Part shown: positions 61,359 to 64,000 of the stretch, piece by piece
Layout: each line of letters begins with the position of its first letter
How positions within the stretch are numbered: the stretch's first letter is position 1
Source of the DNA: Kribbella sp. NBC_00382
GTDB taxonomy: Bacteria; Actinomycetota; Actinomycetes; Propionibacteriales; Kribbellaceae
Length of the DNA: 64,000 nucleotides
Assembly: GCF_036067295.1 (NCBI RefSeq)
Contig: NZ_CP107954.1
Coordinates: forward strand, 7,254,001 to 7,318,000
Reading direction: 5' to 3'
Program-made: the position numbers and the translations under genes
The notes under the pieces: model-generated
The model's database searches: none
Told to the model about the DNA's origin: nothing
Seen by the model: only the letters and a program-made list of their open reading frames with translations

Positions 61359-62807
61359 ATGTCTCTCGATCGTCGTTCAGTCCTCCGGGGTGCCGCTGTC
61401 GGCGCCACCGGGGTCGGTTTCGCCGCCGTCGGCGCCGTCCCCTCGCTCGCCGAGGCGACCCCCGGGCCCGCCGAGGGCGGCTCGCGACCGTTCCCGACCA
61501 ACCGCCCGTTCCCGCCACTGATGGACGACCCCAAGGGTCTGCTCGCGCTGCCCCCGGGCTTCAAGTACACGGTCGTCACGCACGCCGGCGAGACCAAGCT
61601 GAAGAGCGGCCAGCCGACTCCGACACTGCACGACGGCACGGCGGTCTTCGGCAACGGCACCAAGCAGTACACGCTGATCCAGAACCACGAGATCAGCGCC
61701 AACGACCCGCTCGGCGTACCGCAGATCGCCGGCACCGTCTACGACTCGGGCGTCGGCTCGGCCGGTGGCTGCACCGTCATCTCGGTCGACCGCGACGGCA
61801 CCAACCACGGCGAGTGGGTCGGTATCTCCGGCACCCTCACCAACTGCGCCGGCGGCCCGACGCCGTGGGGCACCTGGTGGACCTGTGAGGAGACCGAGAA
61901 CAAGGCCAACGGCACCACCCGGCTGAAGGACCACGGCTACGTCTTCGAGGTCTGGACCGACGGCAAGACCGCGCACCCGGTGCCGCTGAAGGCGCTCGGC
62001 CGGTTCGCCCACGAGGCGGTCGCGGTCGATCGCGACAAGCAGCACGTCTACCTGTCCGAGGACGCCTCCGGCCCGAACGGATCCTTCTACCGCTGGACCG
62101 CCCCGGCCGGCTACCGGCTCGGCAAGGACAGCTGGAAGGACCTGCAGGACGTCAACTTCGGCACCCTCGAGGCGATGGCGATCCTCAACGACGACGGCAA
62201 GCCGATCCCGGACGTCGCGTACCTGACCTCGGCGCAGCTGCTGCGTCCGTTCCGGGTCGCCTGGGTGCCGGTCCCCGACCGCGACGCCGTCTCGGTCTCC
62301 GCCCGCAAGCAGTTCACCGACGGCCAGGTCACCCGCGGCAAGAAGTTCGAGGGCGTCTACGGCACCCACGACGGCGTCTACGTGGTCAACTCGTTCGCCA
62401 AGATCGGTACCACCGACATCCCGGCCGACGGTGTCCCGCACGAGGGCATGATCTGGTTCTACAACTACAAGCACCAGACCATCCAACTGGTCACCTACTT
62501 CCCGGCCAACCCGGCCGCCGACCAGGGCGCCAAGGCGAAGTACGACGACTTCAACTTCGACGCTCCGGACAACGTGACCGTCACCCCGTGGGGCTCGCTG
62601 ATCCTGGCCGAGGACGGCCTGGCCAGCAGCCACGTGCTGAGCTCGGTGCCCGGCGGCCCGACCTACGCGATCGCCCGCAACATGCTCAACGACTCCGAGT
62701 TCACCGGCCCGACCTTCTCCGAGGACGGCAAGGTGCTCTTCGTCAACATCCAGACCCCCGGCATCACCCTGGCCATCACCGGCCCCTGGCGCGACTACCT
62801 CGGCTGA
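61359..62807 (+). CDS. phoX: Tat-exported PhoX-like alkaline phosphatase
   Basis: 482 residues from ATG 61359 with AAGGAG upstream. Twin-arginine signal (S-L-D-R-R-S-V-L-R-G), then a propeller with PhoX-type blocks: N-H-E-I, S-A-G-G-C-T, T-P-W-G-T-W-W-T-C-E-E (metal Glu/Cys loop), G-R-F-A-H-E-A-V-A and Y-L-S-E-D. PhoX enzymes release phosphate from phosphomonoesters outside the cell with Ca and Fe. A PHO-box-like repeat lies 50-78 bases upstream, so phosphate-starvation control is likely. Confidence 0.88.
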   Translation: MSLDRRSVLRGAAVGATGVGFAAVGAVPSLAEATPGPAEGGSRPFPTNRPFPPLMDDPKGLLALPPGFKYTVVTHAGETKLKSGQPTPTLHDGTAVFGNGTKQYTLIQNHEISANDPLGVPQIAGTVYDSGVGSAGGCTVISVDRDGTNHGEWVGISGTLTNCAGGPTPWGTWWTCEETENKANGTTRLKDHGYVFEVWTDGKTAHPVPLKALGRFAHEAVAVDRDKQHVYLSEDASGPNGSFYRWTAPAGYRLGKDSWKDLQDVNFGTLEAMAILNDDGKPIPDVAYLTSAQLLRPFRVAWVPVPDRDAVSVSARKQFTDGQVTRGKKFEGVYGTHDGVYVVNSFAKIGTTDIPADGVPHEGMIWFYNYKHQTIQLVTYFPANPAADQGAKAKYDDFNFDAPDNVTVTPWGSLILAEDGLASSHVLSSVPGGPTYAIARNMLNDSEFTGPTFSEDGKVLFVNIQTPGITLAITGPWRDYLG

Positions 62808-62907
62808 TCACCAGCTGAGGTCGAAGCCGGCGGAGTCATCCATCGCGATGCCCCGCCGGCAAGGCCGGCGCGGATTAGGGGCGTCGGCGATTTCGAGGTC
62901 AGTGGCG

Positions 62908-62955
62908 GGTTTTGGTGCCGCTGGCGTGAAGCTTGCCGCCAGCGGCCCGAAAACC
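62908..62955. repeat. REP-like imperfect palindrome, copy B
   Basis: Arms of 19 bases (62908-62926 and 62937-62955) pair with 2 mismatches around a 10-base loop. It is close in sequence to copy A at 9227-9274 (shared GGTTTTGG and GCCGCTGGCG in the left arm, CGCCAGCGG and AAAACC in the right). Confidence 0.7.
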
Positions 62956-62979
62956 TGCCAGTGGCTGGGACTCTCGCTG

Positions 62980-63729
62980 TCAGGCCGGTTTGCGGGAGAT
63001 GACGAAGACGTGCCGCAACTCGTCGGGCACCTCGTCGAGTGGGGTGAGCAGGTCGTCCTGGGCGGCCAGGTAGGTATCGACCCAGCCCGCGTCGGCAACC
63101 AGCTTCAGCAGATGATCGACCGGTACGACGATGTTGGTCATCGTGGTTTCGAACCGGTCGTACCGGCCGTCCTCGGCCCGGACGACTCCGGAGATGCGGT
63201 AGAAGCCGACGCCGGCGCTCTCGTTCAGCGCGCCGCGGAACAGCAGCATCGCCTCTTCGGTGTCGCGGATCTGGACCGTGTTCATCCCGCGCAGTCCCGC
63301 GACGGTGGCGATGTCGAAGGCGAACAACCCGCCTGGTGCGACGGCGTTGTACACACACTGCAGGTAGGCCGCGATCCGGTCCAGGTCCGGCAGGTGGTTC
63401 GGGATGTCGTAGGTCGACACAGCGACCGGGAACTGCACGTCGACGGTGAAGTCCGCCGCATCCCCCTCGATCAGCACCGCATCATCGCCGAGCCTCTCCC
63501 TGGCCCGGGCGAGCATGGCCGGCGACATGTCCAGGCCGGTCACCGCTAAGCCTGCCTGCATCAAATGCTCAGCCACGATCCCAGTGCCGCAACCGACGTC
63601 GAGTACGCGGCGGGCCTCGGGAGTCAACGACTGCAGCAGTTTCAGCAGCGACTGCGCGGACTTGGCCGGGTACGGGCGCCAGAACTGGTCGTAGGCCTGG
63701 GCGAATCCTTCGACGTATCCCTCACTCAT
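62980..63729 (-). CDS. Class I SAM-dependent methyltransferase
   Basis: 249 residues. SAM motif V-L-D-V-G-C-G-T-G-I-V-A-E-H-L, then G-L-D-M-S-P-A-M-L-A-R-A, and post-I/II/III motifs. Acceptor unknown. Its start overlaps the stop of the MFS gene by 8 bases, so the two form an operon. Confidence 0.88.
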   Translation of the reverse strand: MSEGYVEGFAQAYDQFWRPYPAKSAQSLLKLLQSLTPEARRVLDVGCGTGIVAEHLMQAGLAVTGLDMSPAMLARARERLGDDAVLIEGDAADFTVDVQFPVAVSTYDIPNHLPDLDRIAAYLQCVYNAVAPGGLFAFDIATVAGLRGMNTVQIRDTEEAMLLFRGALNESAGVGFYRISGVVRAEDGRYDRFETTMTNIVVPVDHLLKLVADAGWVDTYLAAQDDLLTPLDEVPDELRHVFVISRKPA

Positions 63730-64000
63730 GGGCGGACTCCAAGGTCTTGTCGGGGAGGTGAAGCCGGACGGCCGGGTTGGCGAGCGCGCCCGCCGCGGCC
63801 ACGATCATCAGGCCGCCGAAGAGCAACAGTCCGGTCGCCGGTCCCAGGCCGGTGGCAGCCAGACCGGCGACGACCGCTGCGACGGGTTTCAGCGAGAGGG
63901 CGAACAAGTACTCGTACGAACTGACCCGCGACAACGCGTCGGCGGGGACCTCGGTCTGCATGATGGTGTCCCACAGAACGCCGAAGACATCCGTCGCGAT
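63722..64000 (-). CDS. MFS transporter, C-terminal fragment (continues past window end)
   Basis: 93 codons from the window edge to the stop at 63722. D-V-F-G-V-L-W-D-T-I-M-Q-T-E-V-P-A-D-A-L-S-R-V-S-S-Y-E-Y and two following TM helices match the C-terminal half of MFS exporters of the MefA/EntS-like type. The 5' part lies outside. Confidence 0.75.
   Translation of the reverse strand: MATDVFGVLWDTIMQTEVPADALSRVSSYEYLFALSLKPVAAVVAGLAATGLGPATGLLLFGGLMIVAAAGALANPAVRLHLPDKTLESAHE

Overview
The window is 64 kb of very GC-rich DNA with strong third-position G/C coding bias, Tat- and Sec-exported hydrolases, a monomeric NADP isocitrate dehydrogenase, an IdeR/DtxR-type iron box and LacI/ROK/TetR/GntR/MmyB-type regulators. 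This points to a soil actinomycete. The codon style and gene mix look most like Kribbella or another member of Propionibacteriales, but that is an inference and not a proven placement. No rRNA, tRNA, CRISPR, transposase or phage gene was seen. The window looks chromosomal and is rich in carbohydrate scavenging and regulation.

Layout. 0-9 kb: end of a flippase-like membrane protein, a very short P450-like protein, a Tat-exported EEP-fold protein, an iron-boxed FprA-type reductase, a GH2-lacI operon with its own palindromic operator, and an acyl-CoA dehydrogenase. 9-20 kb: a 0.7 kb non-coding stretch with repeats, a secreted GH27 alpha-galactosidase, a lipoate-ligase-like protein, an alpha/beta hydrolase, an O-methyltransferase, a phytase-like secreted propeller, a transglycosylase-like protein, a broken cupin gene, and a CBM56 beta-helix protein preceded by a CebR-like box. 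20-28.5 kb: icd, then a tight minus-strand cluster of a three-TM protein, a cytosolic PhoD-like phosphatase, a permuted-papain-like protein with a Lys/Ala tail, and probably a GNAT, followed by a HelD-like ATPase. 28.8-34.4 kb: a giant secreted SpvB/FG-GAP/RHS protein ending in a C39-like domain. 35-45 kb: a lone MsiK-like sugar ABC ATPase, a TrmB/LuxR regulator, a BNR protein overlapping a sedolisin, a GntR/MFS pair, a TetR/MFS pair and a slipin. 46-54.7 kb: a sugar locus made of a Gfo/Idh/MocA oxidoreductase, a ROK regulator and a five-gene operon (binding protein, two permeases, two secreted DUF4874/DUF4832 proteins). 54.7-64 kb: VOC proteins, an MmyB-type regulator, an MFS-HxlR pair, an SDR without catalytic residues, a DipZ-like thioredoxin, an SRPBCC protein, a PhoX phosphatase with a PHO-box-like direct repeat, a methyltransferase and the end of an MFS gene.

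How it fits together. Several loci read as self-contained substrate-response units: an operator palindrome sits between a regulator and its target (LacI/GH2, ROK/ABC-DUF4874, GntR/MFS, TetR/MFS, MmyB/VOC). The sugar ABC operon has no ATPase; the solitary ATPase at 34972-36315 could energise it, as MsiK does in Streptomyces.

The best candidates for undescribed biology are the 22.1-26.3 kb membrane/PhoD/papain-like cassette, the DUF4874/DUF4832 sugar locus, the minimal P450-like protein and the RHS-C39 protein without a same-strand immunity gene.
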